From Clusia tigrina (Eukaryota > Arthropoda > Insecta > Diptera > Clusiidae): 64,000 nucleotides of DNA. Where the stretch lies: positions 49,618,205-49,682,204 of the forward strand of contig OV050031.1 in the NCBI GenBank assembly GCA_920105625.2, read 5' to 3'. The notes under the pieces are model-generated. The model did no database searches. It was not told the DNA's origin and saw nothing but the letters and a program-made list of their open reading frames with translations. Below are positions 10,921 to 22,205 of this stretch, one piece after another; position 1 is the first letter of the stretch, and every line of letters starts with the position of its first letter. Both the position numbers and the translations under genes were made by a program.

Positions 10921-13390
10921 TGAAGCACTGGAGTTATGTCTGATGTCTATAGAAAAGTAATGTTTGTAAAATAGGGTACCATTTTCGTGGACCAAATTGG
11001 CTAAGGAGGAGTCACGAACTAAAACCAAAAAAAAGTAATGGTTAACTATAAGATAACTTCTCTAGGTGGAATCCACAAATGTGGTCACGTAGCTGTTTCG
11101 GCATTGAAACGACCTTCCATTGGTTCTGCGAGTTAGATGACATGCACCAAGAAGAGGAGAGAAAAAAGGAAGAAGCAAGCTATGTTCTACAGGGAGAATC
11201 TTTGTGGAGGCACTGTCAGCTCTTTCCCAACTGTGTCTTCCAAATGGCCTCGGTCGATTGACCCCTCTTCAACCAATGTCACCGGGACTTCGGTAAACAA
11301 GGCTTCTCCAACCACTTCTGGGAATAGGGGAAAGCGCAGGAGGGCTGCGAATAAAAGTGCTCCCCAGTCAGTGCAACGAGAGGCGCTACGAGCGTATCTT
11401 TTATTCTGAAGGGGGTGGTGCCTGGGTTGGTGGTGCAGCTGTCACAAGAAGCCTTAAGGATGTAGCAAAGGGTGACTTAAAAGGGGAGAAAGTGCTATAT
11501 GACAAGGGCTCCATTTGAACAAGGCCCAGTCTTATAGTGTCTTCTCAGCTAGAATTAACCGGGCTAAATCAATTCTGTTGCCAAGACCTTCATGAAGGGT
11601 CGGACTTCGCGATTGATTCTGCTTATTTTCCCCATGAAGCCCTAGGGCGATGGCACACTTAGCGGAGTTCTGTGAGGAAAAATATGTGGGGCATGTAGTT
11701 TGTTTGTGATGCTAGTGCAAAGCATACCATCTGGGGAAGTGGTAAATGCAATCCGCGCGGTCTCCTGCTTTTGGACTATGTCATTTCCCCCGCCCAAAAT
11801 ATTCAACACAAGGGCTGTCAAACTACCTTTATCACAGCTAGGAGTAAGGAGGTAATAGATATTACTCTATCCAAAAAATGGACGTTTTAAACTGGAGGGC
11901 CCTGAATCAAGACTCAATATCATACCACAGGTATTTTGATTTCAAGTGTAGTGAGAGGGTCTGGAGCCACTACCCACTAGGCACATAATGTAAACGGACT
12001 GGAATAAATTTCGGGAAATATTGCGGTAAACTTAAAATACCAAACAAAATTACGCAACGAATGAGATATCGAGGTGGCGGCTGAGAAACTGAATACATGA
12101 GATCGATGTCAGCTTTGCAGCTGCCTGTCCGTCTCGTCGTCCTCTCAAGCGGACTCCAGTACCCTGTTGGAACCTAGAGGTTCTTGAGTTGAGGAAGGAA
12201 GCGAGAAAATTTTTTAACAGAATCATCAAGACAAATATCGATGGAGACAGGGACCGATATCGAATAATGCAGAGGGAATTTAAAAAAACCATTCTGATAT
12301 CGAAGAGGCCTCCATTAAACAATTTTTGCAGCAATCACTGGGCAACACGGCTAGAGTAGGTAATGTTCTTCAGAAGGATCGCTCTCCATATTAGGGGTCG
12401 CTTCGCAAGCCTGATGGTACTTTTACCGAAAAGCGGAGTGAGACACTTTGTTGATTATTGGATTCCCACTTCCCTCTAAATCAGGTTACAGTAGCCATGA
12501 AGTCACCAAATATTGAGCCAGAACTGCATAGGGCATCTGTCTCTCGGCATGATTGGTTTGTAGCGAGGACTGGGGCGAATGAAGATGCTATTTGATTGCA
12601 TCATTTGACAACTTCAAGTCGCCCATTTATCCAGTCATGCTGAAGCAGAAAGTAGCGTTGGTGATTACAACATTGAGAATAATCTTCACTTCCAGTTTGG
12701 CCCTAGCCTATATTCCATACTCCTGGATATTATTTCAGAGTTTGATTTATCCCAAAAATAGGAAAGGATGATAGTTCAAGGAATTACAGGCCTATTAGTA
12801 TGATGTCTTTTCTACTAAAAGGAATTGAACGACTGGTTGAGCTTCGTGTGTGAAAATGTTCGCTTAAGGAGCACCCCCTTTCTCTATTTCAACTCGCATA
12901 TCAAATTGAAAGATTCTGCGAGTCGGCGTTGCATTGTCTTGTTAGCAAGATTGAGCATGCCACCGAAAGGAGTGAATAAGCTGTGGGAGTTTTTCTGGAC
13001 ATAGAGGGTGCTTTTGTAGTGCAACTTTTGGCAGTACGTGCAGCTCTGCTCGTCGATAATGTGGTGGTTTCGCTAACGCTGCTAAAATAAATTTAGCGCT
13101 TTTTACCAGAAAAAGGAAAGTCGCGGGGTCTGTTCAGCCAATACTGAATCGGCTCACTATTCAATTATATAGGGAGGTAAAATATCTTGTGGTTGTCCTT
13201 GATAGTAAGTTTCTCTGGAAATCATATGGTATCTAAAGGTAACGAAAACACTGTCACCTTTTTGGCAGTGCAAGAGATGATGATGGCACCTTCGAAGGTC
13301 CTTTGGATTTATAAGGCAATGATATCTTACGCATCTGTGGTCTGTGGAAAAGATTGTCTCTCAAGGGGTTGTATGTACCTATAAAAATAA
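10921..13390 (+). pseudogene. heavily decayed non-LTR retrotransposon (family B), plus strand
   Basis: Base-level similarity to the copy at 28570-30956 is visible along the whole stretch. It includes an endonuclease start with tatgacaagggctcca near 11500, the CDANAQHTIWGS-equivalent near 11710, the pre-RT segment near 12400 (gcctgatggtacttttacc against gcctgatggctcctacac), and the RT C-terminal LFTRKRK / VKYL region at 13090-13200. No frame stays open for more than about 90 codons and there is at least one internal deletion between 13020 and 13080. The 11080-11410 part, before the endonuclease, could be ORF1 debris. It is older than the 28570 copy judging by the number of breaks. Confidence 0.6.
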
Positions 13391-13429
13391 TAACGAAAAA
13401 ATTACCAAATAAATATAATAATTATATAT

Positions 13430-13916
13430 TGCAAATATCATCACCTTTATAATGAGAGGAAGTCGAGCGAGTATACAGCGGATTCACTAAAGCGATGTGT
13501 TTATCGTCATTGGCGCCGCCGCAGCTAGGCAAATCCCACATATTCTCGAAATCTATCGCAATTCTCTCCCACTCGTTTTTGTTCGGGAGCGACAAATATA
13601 TTTGATTTAATTGTTCCCAAATTATTGCGACAGTGCCATCACTATTATTCTGATAGCATCCACCGACATTTTGAAGGTCAGTGAAGGGTACTGTCTACTG
13701 GTGGCGTGTGCTAAGTATCTGAACAGAAATTATTAGACTCATAAAACAAAACTGAGTAATAGGCGACAATTTGTCGAGATAGCCCTGGCAGAATTTTTCT
13801 CCAGCCTTTCTTTAAGCAAGACAAATAAGCAGTCAAAGCAAAAATTGGAAAATGATAGCAAAGTTTTCAGGTTTTCACATCGCATTACCTCTGTTACAGG
13901 GGCAGCTTTCGGTTCG
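13430..13916 (-). pseudogene. PIF/Harbinger-type transposase remnant
   Basis: On the minus strand the reading runs FDCLFVLLKERLEKNSARAI, then a frame-broken LAHATSRQYPSLTFKMSVDA, then WERIAIDFENMWDLPSCGGA followed by NDDKHIALVNPLYTRS and SSHYKGD. The WDLPSC-GAxDxKH-P-YKG block is the first catalytic region of PIF/Harbinger DDE transposases (usually P-N-C-x-GAIDGKHI). Here the glycine after the aspartate is D. The second and third catalytic regions are absent: the copy stops near 13430. The N-terminal part closely matches the plus-strand fragment at 61868-62294. The BEL-1 element inserted at its upstream edge (13917-13921). Confidence 0.75.
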
Positions 13917-13921
13917 AATGG

Positions 13922-14335
13922 TGTTGATTGTTGTTTGTTTGTATATGTTTTGGGTTAGAAATGACTCCTTTTCTTGTTTTAGTTTTCTCTTTGTTTTATT
14001 ATGCACTTTCAAAAATATCAATTTCACTTGATTATCCTTATACAATATATTCCTTAATATAAAATATTTATTAGTAATTTAAGAGATTAATTGTTTGTAT
14101 GCGTCCACGGCCAGGATGCTGAAGAGACTGAGACTGATTTACGAACCTCGGCGGCCGACTCGCCACGTTGGCGTGCTCCGGATACACGTACACTCATGGT
14201 TTTCACTCGTTTCTTGGTGAGACATGAAAGGGGGAACTCTCTCCCAAAACATGCCTCACTTTGAAATGAGAGACGCCATGGTGCCGCGAGCACCGGGTCG
14301 CAGCCACCGTTAGGAAATGGTTCACGGCGTGAACA
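13922..14335 (-). repeat. BEL-1 3' LTR
   Basis: It starts (minus sense) TGTTCACGCCGTGAACC, itself a near palindrome, and ends CAACAATCAACA, giving the TGTT...AACA termini usual for BEL/Pao. It aligns along its length with 32210-32658, apart from a roughly 40-base segment near 32470-32515 absent here and a short extra CCCAAAACA here near 14245. The last codons of the upstream CCHC ORF run into the LTR. Confidence 0.8.
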
Positions 14336-15144
14336 GCCCCCTTACAATAATTGCAATGGAGACGGCCCGGCCAAGCCGGAAACCCGACCTTCATCCCCTC
14401 ACAGAGGAGGGTGGTATGGTGGTCACCAGGACAGATCGCGCACGGGGCTGGCGGCATCCCGTGGCGAAGTGTTTGATACGCAGACACTTCCAACACAGTT
14501 TCCTTGCCTCCACTTGGTCCCGTCGCTTGCGAGGGTGGTTCTCCAGGAAACGTGCGCACCCCTTAATGTGGTGCCCCGGTTGCCGGCACAGGGTGCAAAT
14601 AACCCGCGGACGGGGTCCGACCATGTGGACGACTGGTGGTCGTCGTGGTGGCGTCATGTGACGTTCCCGTTTGGGTGGCGATATCGGCAATGGTCTGGTG
14701 TAGACGGGTGCCCGCGCTGCGAGCAAGGGTGCCACACGCGTGGCAGTGGCCGTTGATCGGCCTGGGCGAATCTGGATTTTAGTGGTGTCGGCGGGTGCGA
14801 TCACTGGTGGCAAGGGTGCGACACGTGTGGGTACCAATGGCGCAGTTGGTCTGGCTCGGCGGGCTGCGTCCGTATCCACCGATATATGGCCAGGTCGCTG
14901 GAGAGCTTCCAGGAGCCGCTGCCCCGTTACCCCGGCCAACCGCTTGTGGTAACGGTGGTAACGGGTCGCTGGCTGGATCCCCGGCCAGCCAATTCCAGAT
15001 GGGCGCTTCGTCGGGCGGCGGTGGTAACGAGTCCCTTGGCGGCGGGGACACTGCTTGGTCCTTGAGGGTGACATCCAGTTGGAGGCCACGTTGGCCCCTG
15101 TTTGGTTTTGGGTTCTGCATCCTAAAGAGAATAAACCAATTCAT
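14203..15144 (-). pseudogene. extra zinc-knuckle ORF between BEL-1 integrase and 3' LTR
   Basis: Downstream of pol, where some BEL/Pao elements carry env, lies an open minus-strand stretch in overlapping frames (15144-14779, 15089-14391, 14559-14203). The first part is Pro/Gly-rich. The second (232 codons) is Arg/Pro/Thr-rich and ends in a knuckle pair: CTLCRQPGHHIKGC and CWKCLRIKHFATGC, about 30 residues apart. A third block in the next frame, CAICPGDHHTTLLC then HCNYC, resembles the Cys/His array of BEL gag proteins. No signal peptide, cleavage site or membrane segment is visible, so it does not look like env. It may be a displaced or duplicated gag C-terminus; its function is unknown. Base composition is markedly G+C-richer than the surroundings. 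Confidence 0.55.
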
Positions 15145-15198
15145 TAATTATGGGTCGATAGCCCGGGGAGTTTGCAAAAATTATGGAGTTATAATAAG

Positions 15199-16435
15199 TT
15201 AGTCATCCCCTCGGGGAAGAGGAGGTTCCTCAGATGGTAATATCACCAATTTTGTAATAGGCCGGGTCACAATTCCTCGTGCAGTCCGCCCCTCTACGAC
15301 CCGGACTCTCCCGTCCGGACCTGGGTGTGTGTGGACAATTCGGCCGAGACGCCAATCCTGAGGAGCTAAATTGTCTTCCCGTATAACGACAAGATCCCCT
15401 GCTGCGATGTTCGCTTGAATGGTATGCCATTTGCTACGGCGCTGACATTCCAACAGATACTCCCTTTTCCAACGAGCCGTCAATTGCTGCGCAAGGGCCT
15501 GGATTTTCTGCCATCGGTTCAACACCGAGGGGTACGGTCTCATCTCCTCGGGTTCTGCGGAGGCCAGAAGTGGGCCTCCCACCAAGAAGTCTCCTGGAGT
15601 TAGCGATTGCAGGTCCGACAGGTCATCTGACATCGCACAGATGGGACGTGAGTTCAGGCAGGCTTCAATACGAGCTAAAAGAGTAGAAATTTCTTCGAAT
15701 GTGTATTTAAGTTGTCCCCCCATGCGCGGCCTCCCATAGTCCTCCATATGCGGAGCATGAAGTGGAATGAATTGCCTATGCAATTTCCCTTGAGAATAAG
15801 CGGCGGCGGCTCGATCCTGCGTTTCTCGGATCACTTTAAAAATTACGGCGGAGTTCCTTCTCTGCATCTACAAAGTTTCGTCCATCGGAATGAATCTGCA
15901 AGGGGCACCCGCGTCGGGCAATGAACCAGGCCAGGGCCGCGAGAAATGCGAGGGTGCTCAGATCGTTGGTTGCTTCAAGGTGAATCGCTTTGCGAGCAAA
16001 GCACACAAAGATACACACGTATCCTTTCGTAAGAAAGACACCCCGTCCCCTATAATTTTTAGTATCGAAGGGGCCCGCAAAGTCTACTCCTGTGTTGGTG
16101 AAAGGTCGAGCGCACGTGGTTCTTTCGAGAGGTAGAGCAGCCATAATCTGGGTCTGCTTTCGGTTATTTGCTAGTAGGTAAGGTTTACATTGGAGAATTA
16201 TAGTTTTAATTAGTGTTTTGGCCCTCGGAATCCAGTATTGGGTTCGAAGCAGGCGCAGCATTAATTGGTGCGCCCCGTGTAACGAGATGAGGTGAGTAAA
16301 CTTGAGTACCAGACGAGGAAAGTGGCTGAAATAAGGTAGAATGATGGGATACTTCTCAGAAAATGGCAAATGCACTGCTAACGCCAATCGACCATACACT
16401 CGCAGTGTCCCGTCGGAATGCAGGAAGGGATTCAA
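15199..16435 (-). pseudogene. BEL-1 integrase, frameshifted
   Basis: Retroviral-type integrase that would insert the element's cDNA. The first frame (16435-15836) starts in the zinc-binding region (GAHQLMLRLLRTQYWIPRAK, with one expected Cys pair reduced to QCKPY), then GVDFAGPFD with catalytic D1 and HSDGRNFV with D2. After the shift the frame 15867-15199 holds the C-terminal domain (GDLVVIREDNLAPQDWRLGR, then VRVVEGRTARGIVTRPI), typical of BEL/Pao integrase ends. The GGLWEA signature with catalytic E is readable only in an alternative frame around 15730. At least two frameshifts make it non-functional. Confidence 0.8.
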
Positions 16436-16560
16436 TGTGAGCAGAGGGCTCGAAGTAGGGACAGGGTCTCCTCTAAGGAGAGTACTGCATTCCTTTGGGT
16501 AATAGAGATGTTCGGCGAGAGTGATAAGACGAATCGTTGTAGCCTCGATTTCTTGTCGAC

Positions 16561-18144
16561 TTATGTCATGAATCTTCGCACGAGGCTCAAAACTCGTAGA
16601 GCTCTAGAGAGGGTTGAGAAGCGTAAGGTGGGGTCGTCCTTTCGAGATATGCGTACGAAGTTAGTGTGGATGGGTCGCATTTCTCCCTCAGTATGCAAGC
16701 ATGTTTCATCGATGTTCATCGGCCACTCCGATTGATCTTTTTGAAGCCATTTCGGCCCTTTCCACCAGAGTGCGTTTTCGACCAAGGCGGTGAGGGGGAA
16801 CCCCTCGACTTGCAAGGTCAGCTGGATTATCTGCCGATCGGACATGGTGCCAATTGCGTGGCATCCTATCTTATCGAGAATCTTTGTCACTCGATTTGCC
16901 ACGAAAACCTTCCAACTGTTCGGTGACTTCCGCAGCCATGCCAACACGATGGTGGAATCAGTCCAACAATGAAGATTGTCTTCGGAGATGTTTAAGAGGG
17001 TTTTCAGTGGAGCTACCAACTCAGCCAACAAGGTTGCCCCACATACATCGACACGCGGGAGAGATACTGTTTTTACAGGTGCCATGCGCGACCTAGCTAC
17101 AAAAAAATGAGTCGATGTAGTATCTTTACCTTAGCAACGTAGGTATAAGGTCGCCGCGTAAGCCAGCTGTGATGCGTATCAGAAGGCGTGGAACTCCAGT
17201 TTCAGATCTGGAGCGGATCTGACTAAACGAGGCACTTGAATGAGGGATATCGTTGTATGTTGAGATAGGAATAGTTCCCATCGGGTCAAAGTTGAAGGAG
17301 GCAATGGGTCATCCCATCCAATTTGGTCCTACCAAATCTGTTGCATTAAGATTTTGGCGGTAATAACAAAGGGAGCGAGCCATCCCGCCGGATCGAAAAG
17401 TTGTGCTATGACCGAGAGCACCTTTCGTTTGGTGTAGATGGTGGTGGTCGGTAAACCTGCTACATGGAAGTATAAATAGTCCTGTCGGGCATTCCATCGA
17501 ATACCCAAGGTGCTAGTTGTGCTCGACTCCTCGAGTTTGAGAAAATCCTCTCGGAGTAAATCGGATAGAATTTCCTCGTGAAATGGCAGTCCATTTTCGC
17601 ATGGAGAATCCTGCCGATTCGAGAATATCTATCAATTTATTCCGCGTTTGGATTGCAGTTGGAATATCGTACGAACCAAGGCGTCGTCAAAGTACAGTGG
17701 CGCAGCGTGTGTGAAGCCAATGGGTATCTGTGCGCCATGTCGTGTGCCAGTTGTAAGAGCGTCCTTATCGCTAGATAAGGAGCACAATTCACCCCAAAAG
17801 TGACCATTTTCGGCTCGAAGACCGCTATGGGAACGGCCTGGTTTTCCCCAAAGAGGATGCGTTGGTACGCTGTCTGGGTAGGATCCCCCAAGATTTGACG
17901 GTACATTTTTTGTATGTCTCCATTGAGTACATACCTGAGCATACGCCACTGAATGATGAGTTGGGTCAGGTCTGATTGCAACACTGGCCCTGTGTCCAAC
18001 ACATAATTCAAGCTGATGGTGTTCGTGGTCGGTTGCGACGCGTTGAACACCACCCGGATCGTAGTGGAGGTGCTCTCTGGCTTGTACACGGCGTGGGGGG
18101 ATACGGACGGAGGCGAGACTTTGGACATGTGGTTGAGCGTCATG
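16561..18144 (-). pseudogene. BEL-1 reverse transcriptase and RNase H, frameshifted
   Basis: RT begins at the Gypsy-B insertion point and reads NKYMTLNHMSKV, then VYKPESTSTTIRVVFNASQP and DIQKMYRQILGDPTQTAYQR, then FGVNCAPYLAIRTL (frames 18179-17637 and 18228-17632). These are BEL/Pao RT motifs. The region 17100-17630 that should carry the YVDD box is in pieces. RNase H (17085-16561) reads LPRVDVCGATLLAELV and WTDSTIVLAWLRKSP, with the connection to integrase intact in frame. The RT start lies upstream of the insertion, so the protein is physically split between 18144 and 26506. Confidence 0.8.
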
Positions 18145-18148
18145 TATT

Positions 18149-18423
18149 TGTTGCATTTTCCGTGCGTTAGCTGGTGCAACCCGCACTACAGTTGTCTGAC
18201 AGCTACTGGACCTGTAAACACTTGCCAAACTGCGGCGTAAAAACAGAACACCACCGTTTTGCTTTCAGAAATACACAACTCGTCTTTATTCTTAAAACAC
18301 TCTTATTTAAAGTCTTAGTTCTAGTTACATCATATTTTTATATTCTAGTTAGGTGTTCCAATTACACAGGTGTTGACCAAAAAAATTATGGCAATGAGCC
18401 AGTTCATACAAAATGCCAATGGT
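18149..18423 (-). repeat. Gypsy-B 3' LTR, truncated
   Basis: 275 bases align with the distal part of the 5' LTR (26062-26340), including the shared strings ccgtgcgttagctggtgcaac and gcaatgagccagttc. Similarity stops abruptly at 18423 (caatgg), where the plus-strand gypsy-type LTR begins. About 160 bp of LTR sequence present at 26341-26501 is missing here. Confidence 0.8.
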
Positions 18424-18749
18424 AGCTACCTTCTAAAATTGTATAACGTACTACATTATTTTATATGTAAGTTAATACTCAAATATGCTAGCATCATAAT
18501 AAGAGTCATAAAACTACCACAAGCAGTAATCGAGTTTATTGATTCCAGTTTCTTTCTTCTCCTACTTAGTTCTTACTTTCTACTTATAGTTGTTCTCTTT
18601 TATATGAGTTAGTTTAAAAACAATACTATATCCAGCAAGGTGAGCTCCGCATAATTTAAAACGATTTTTAGGTGCATAGCACCGTCTAATAAATTTATAA
18701 TTAAAATTAATAATTTATAGTTTTATTAATTGGCGCCCGAGCAGGGACC
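18424..18749 (+). repeat. Gypsy-P 5' LTR and primer binding site
   Basis: An A+T-rich block ending TTTTATTAAT immediately before the TGGCGCCCGAGCAGGGACC primer site. The start is taken as the point where similarity to the Gypsy-B LTR ends; the true first base of this LTR is not determined because no second copy is in the window. An AATAAA-like poly-A signal occurs near 18688 (ctaataaat). Confidence 0.6.
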
Positions 18750-20093
18750 GCGAAATAAATAGAAAAAATTTCGTACAAACTTTTCTAATCGCGTTTCCAT
18801 CAGTCGCGAAGTTTGGCTCCATAGTCAGCCACATCGAATCGTGGTACAAACGGGGGAACTTAAGTTCCAGCCTCTTCGCGCGGAGAACTAAAAAAATTTA
18901 ACTTAACTAAAAAAGTATAAGAAATGGACGCATATTAACAATAAAATCGTTAAAGAACAAATACGAGACAATTACTTAATAAGTGATAAGTTAAAATATT
19001 GACTATCAAAGAACACATATAAAAAAAAAAAAAATCAAATACGAATGCTGATAGACAAAAAAAAAAGAATATAATAAACAGAATCACAAACTGGTTTCAT
19101 TGCTACAAATTAAAAAAAAAAAAATATAGACAACAACAATACAGAAAGAAGAACTGTGTAACTGTAAAAGAACAAATTCAATGCCAAGCAATATAAAATT
19201 ACAAAGAATCAGCAAAATAGAATTGAAATCGAGTGAAGAAATTGAGTGACTTTGATAAGAACAGAAGCCGACAATAAATGAGTAACACACTAAATGAAAA
19301 ATGTTAATGAACAGCGAAATATAGCAGACAAATAATAGGGAAAAAAGTCATAATAATTGAAGTGAATGGACTAATAAAAAGTAAAACATAAATAAAAAAC
19401 CCAACAAATTCAAAAAGAACAAATTCAAAAATAAAAATATAAAAATTATTAAAACAACATATGAACATTTTGTAACGAATTTCTGCGTTGATAATATCGA
19501 AGAGTGACTACAGAATTGACTACTGATGATGTTCGTGATTTTGTGAGCAGCCGAAGAATCAGACGCAGCGGCCACCGTGGTTTCATTTAGTAATACGCAA
19601 GCTTAATCATATTGCAGCTTAATCATATTGCATGAAATGTTATGTTCATAGTTTCCTTTAACTGGAAGTGACATCGAGCATCGGAGTACGGAAGCCGATC
19701 GCAAAGAGAGCAGCACATCATCATCATCAGTACAAGCAGTCCTATTCGACAGCAACAGTCGCTGCAACACTAATTGTAAGAATTTTCTATTATTGTTTAA
19801 GATATCTCTTAGCTTCTATAAACTTTGATCATAAGAAATTATTTCAATTCATTCAGTGCTTCAATTAATTTTATAGTTAAGATATAAGAGTTTATATGTT
19901 AATATTATAAGTCAACCAAATTTGTTAATAGTTAAAAAAATGAATTGATTATTTAAATATCAAAAAAAAAGCTTCAAAACTATAATTGTAAAATACTGTT
20001 TAAAAATGTCAGACGATGAAGATTTAGCATTTTGCTCGTTCAGTCACTTCTACTTCGGCACTCCCACTTATAACTACTGCATCGACATCTAAC
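18750..20093 (+). other. Gypsy-P leader, no gene
   Basis: About 1.3 kb of A-rich sequence between primer site and gag, with many poly-A runs and no plausible long frame on the plus strand. It includes a short purine-rich cagcagcacatcatcatcat stretch near 19710. Long untranslated leaders are common in gypsy-type elements and may hold the packaging signal. A faint ORF-like stretch before gag (about 20005-20093) ends before the chosen ATG. Confidence 0.5.
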
Positions 20094-21101
20094 ATGTCAC
20101 AAAACTTTCAGACATTTAATGAACATCAAAAAGAGGAATTACGTAAAATTATCTCAGAAACTATAGCCAATGTTTTAAATCCGCGTAGCGAGCAGGTAGA
20201 ACAGGAGGCACAAATTAAATTTAGTAGAAATATTTGTGATGCTGAAAAAATTCCAGATATCGTTAAAACTTTAAGAGAGTTTTCAGGCAAGCAAGGGGAG
20301 TTCAGGTCATGGCGAAAATCAGTTGATCGCATTTTTACAATTTACGAGAGCTACAAAAATATGCCTAAGTACTTTGCGATTCAACATACAGTGAGACATA
20401 AGATTGTAGGGGAAGCTGATTCCGCTTTGGAATCATTTCGTACTCCGCTTGATTGGACTAAGATTAAAATATGTCTGATGCCCCATTATTCGGACAAAAG
20501 GGACATCAGTACTTTTGAATATCAAATGACAACTTTACTTCAACGAAACAGCTCAATTTCAGAATTTTACCAAAAAGTCTATGAACATCTGTCACTAATT
20601 TTAGACAAGATAGATTGTTTGGGTCCAACGATGCAAACAATATCGTTCGAAATTCACACTCCAAGCCTGCACAACACCAACACTTTATACAACCTTTTTT
20701 CCCACAATTAGCTAATTTTTCGAATACCAACAACTTCAGTAAACAACGTACACCAGCCCCGCAATTTAATCGTGATTTTTCCCATAACAATAATTTCAAT
20801 AGATTCAATAGTCAGCATATGTTAACTCCGCAATTTAATCGAGATTTTTCTAATAACAATAGTTTAAACAGATTTAATAATCATCATACTCCAGCTCCGC
20901 TTTTTACTCAAAACCAAAATTATCGTCCACAACTACCCCCCAAACCGATGGAAGTTGACCCTTGACCACTTCGATCAAGACAGGTTGACTACCAAAATAG
21001 ACCACTACCACGCACCAACAAGCGTATTTCAAATCAACAACCAACCATTTCCAAATAGACCAGTAGCTCAGGATAATAATTTCAAACGACCACATCAATA
21101 A
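20094..21101 (+). pseudogene. Gypsy-P gag, frameshifted
   Basis: Structural capsid protein of a gypsy-type element. The ATG at 20094 (MSQNFQTFNEHQKEELRKII) opens a capsid-like helical region, with FRSWRKSVDRIFTIYESYKN at about residues 65-90 and ISEFYQKVYEHLSLILDKID at about 165-190. After residue 190 the frame shifts: the Asn/Phe/Pro-rich C-terminus with repeated APQFNRDFS and NNNFNRFN blocks continues at 20615-20965 in another frame, and the end NNFKRPHQ and TAA (21099-21101) returns to the first. There is no zinc knuckle; instead a basic, repetitive Asn-rich tail is present. At least two frameshifts. Confidence 0.75.
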
Positions 21102-22197
21102 CTTGCAGACCAGTTAGAATGCTATTCGTGAGCCTCTGAAAAGTAGCTGGAGCATCAGTAAGACCGAATGGCTTTCGTTTGAACTCAAAATGACCCAAAG
21201 ACGTGCTGAATGCCGTTTTCTCCCTGTCTCCCGGACCCATCAAGACTTGATGGTATCCACTAGCCAAATCTAGCATAGAGAAATACCTACAATGACCCAA
21301 CTGGTCCAGAATTTCGTCACTTTTTGGGATCGGAAAAACTTGCTTCAGCTTTACATCATTTAATTTCCTGAAATCGACTACCAATAACCATTTCTTGGTG
21401 TTGTCCTGGGACTTTTTCGGAACCAACAATAAAGGTGAATTCCATAGATAATTGCTCGGCATTGTAATACCCTCCTCCAACAACTTGTCCACCTGTCGAT
21501 TCATTTCGTCACGATGAGCCTCTGGAGTTCTATATTGCCTTTGATTTATGGGCAACTGCCCCTCCGCTATGGGAATATTGTGCTCAATTGTAGATGTGAT
21601 CGGCAGCGAGTCACTATCGAGTAGGAAAACATCGTTATACTCTGCGCACATTCTTGCTATTGAACGTTTTCCTCTTCATTCAAAATACTCCCCGTTCCCA
21701 ATTCGTATTTCAGTTTCTCCGCTCTCTCGGTGTTCTCCCGAGACTTTTCCTGCACTACAAAATCACTCGCATCGCTCACTTCTCTAATGTCGTACACCGA
21801 GATATTGGAACATGTCGCCTCGCAATTCTGATCCCATACTACGTCCGATTCTTGAGCGTTCAGCACTGGTGCTTCAACTGTATAATCTGAGGCGTATGCC
21901 AAAGGCTGTATTTCTTGCCTGGTTACTATTGTTAAACCCTCTTTCACAGGTAACCTAACCTTCTTTACAGTTATTGCCCTAGCCTTCGCTATGCCTTCTG
22001 ATTGACTTTCCTGCTCCCTGCTTAAACTGTCCCTCCGGGTTCTACTCTGTTTCCTTCCTATACTGTCCCTTGCACAAAATCTAAAATTTTTCACAGTTTT
22101 CCCGTTCGCATTGCATACTAATAAGCGTTTACGTACTGTATCTATTTGTAAGGAATCTCTAGCTGGGTTCCGCTCAGTCTTCCCAGAGTCCTGTACA
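21102..22197 (-). pseudogene. Gypsy-B pol: protease region and N-terminal reverse transcriptase
   Basis: The 21651-21102 frame is a clean gypsy RT N-terminal half: CAEYNDVFLLDSDSLPI, SPLLLVPKKS, WLLVVDFRKLNDV, YFSMLDLASGYHQVLM, KTAFSTSLGHFEFKRKPFGL and APATFQRLTN. It stops at LTGLQ, just short of the YLDD catalytic box, at the junction with Gypsy-P. Upstream, 22094-21657 (same strand, different frame) is a Glu/Arg/Lys-rich linker with no certain active-site motif. The frame before it joins, across the 22206-23277 insertion, to the gag end (..ALLGTINI then VQDSGKTERN..). The intact enzyme would copy the RNA into DNA in the viral-like particle. Confidence 0.8.
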
Positions 22198-22205
22198 ATA
22201 TTTAT

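Larger units (their letters stand above)
18424..21101 (+). mobile_element. 5' part of a plus-strand gypsy-type retrotransposon (Gypsy-P)
   Basis: An LTR-like stretch (18424-18730) is followed directly by TGGCGCCCGAGCAGGGACC at 18731-18749, a primer binding site close to the lysine-tRNA type of retroviruses and some gypsy elements. A long A-rich leader (18750-20093) and gag (20094-21101) follow. The segment ends at the gag stop codon; no pol or 3' LTR is present. The next base belongs to the minus-strand RT of Gypsy-B. This is therefore a 5' fragment fused head-to-head with Gypsy-B, from a deletion or recombination after one inserted in the other. Confidence 0.75.

Noticed and set aside
11137..11409. 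90-codon Lys/Ser-rich plus-strand frame as an independent gene
   Set aside because: Position directly ahead of the family B endonuclease makes it ORF1 debris or chance; no knuckle motif was found.
14317..15202. Open plus-strand frames of 70-135 codons in a G+C-rich stretch
   Set aside because: Opposite to the CCHC ORF, which has the recognisable domain; G+C-rich sequence keeps frames open by chance.
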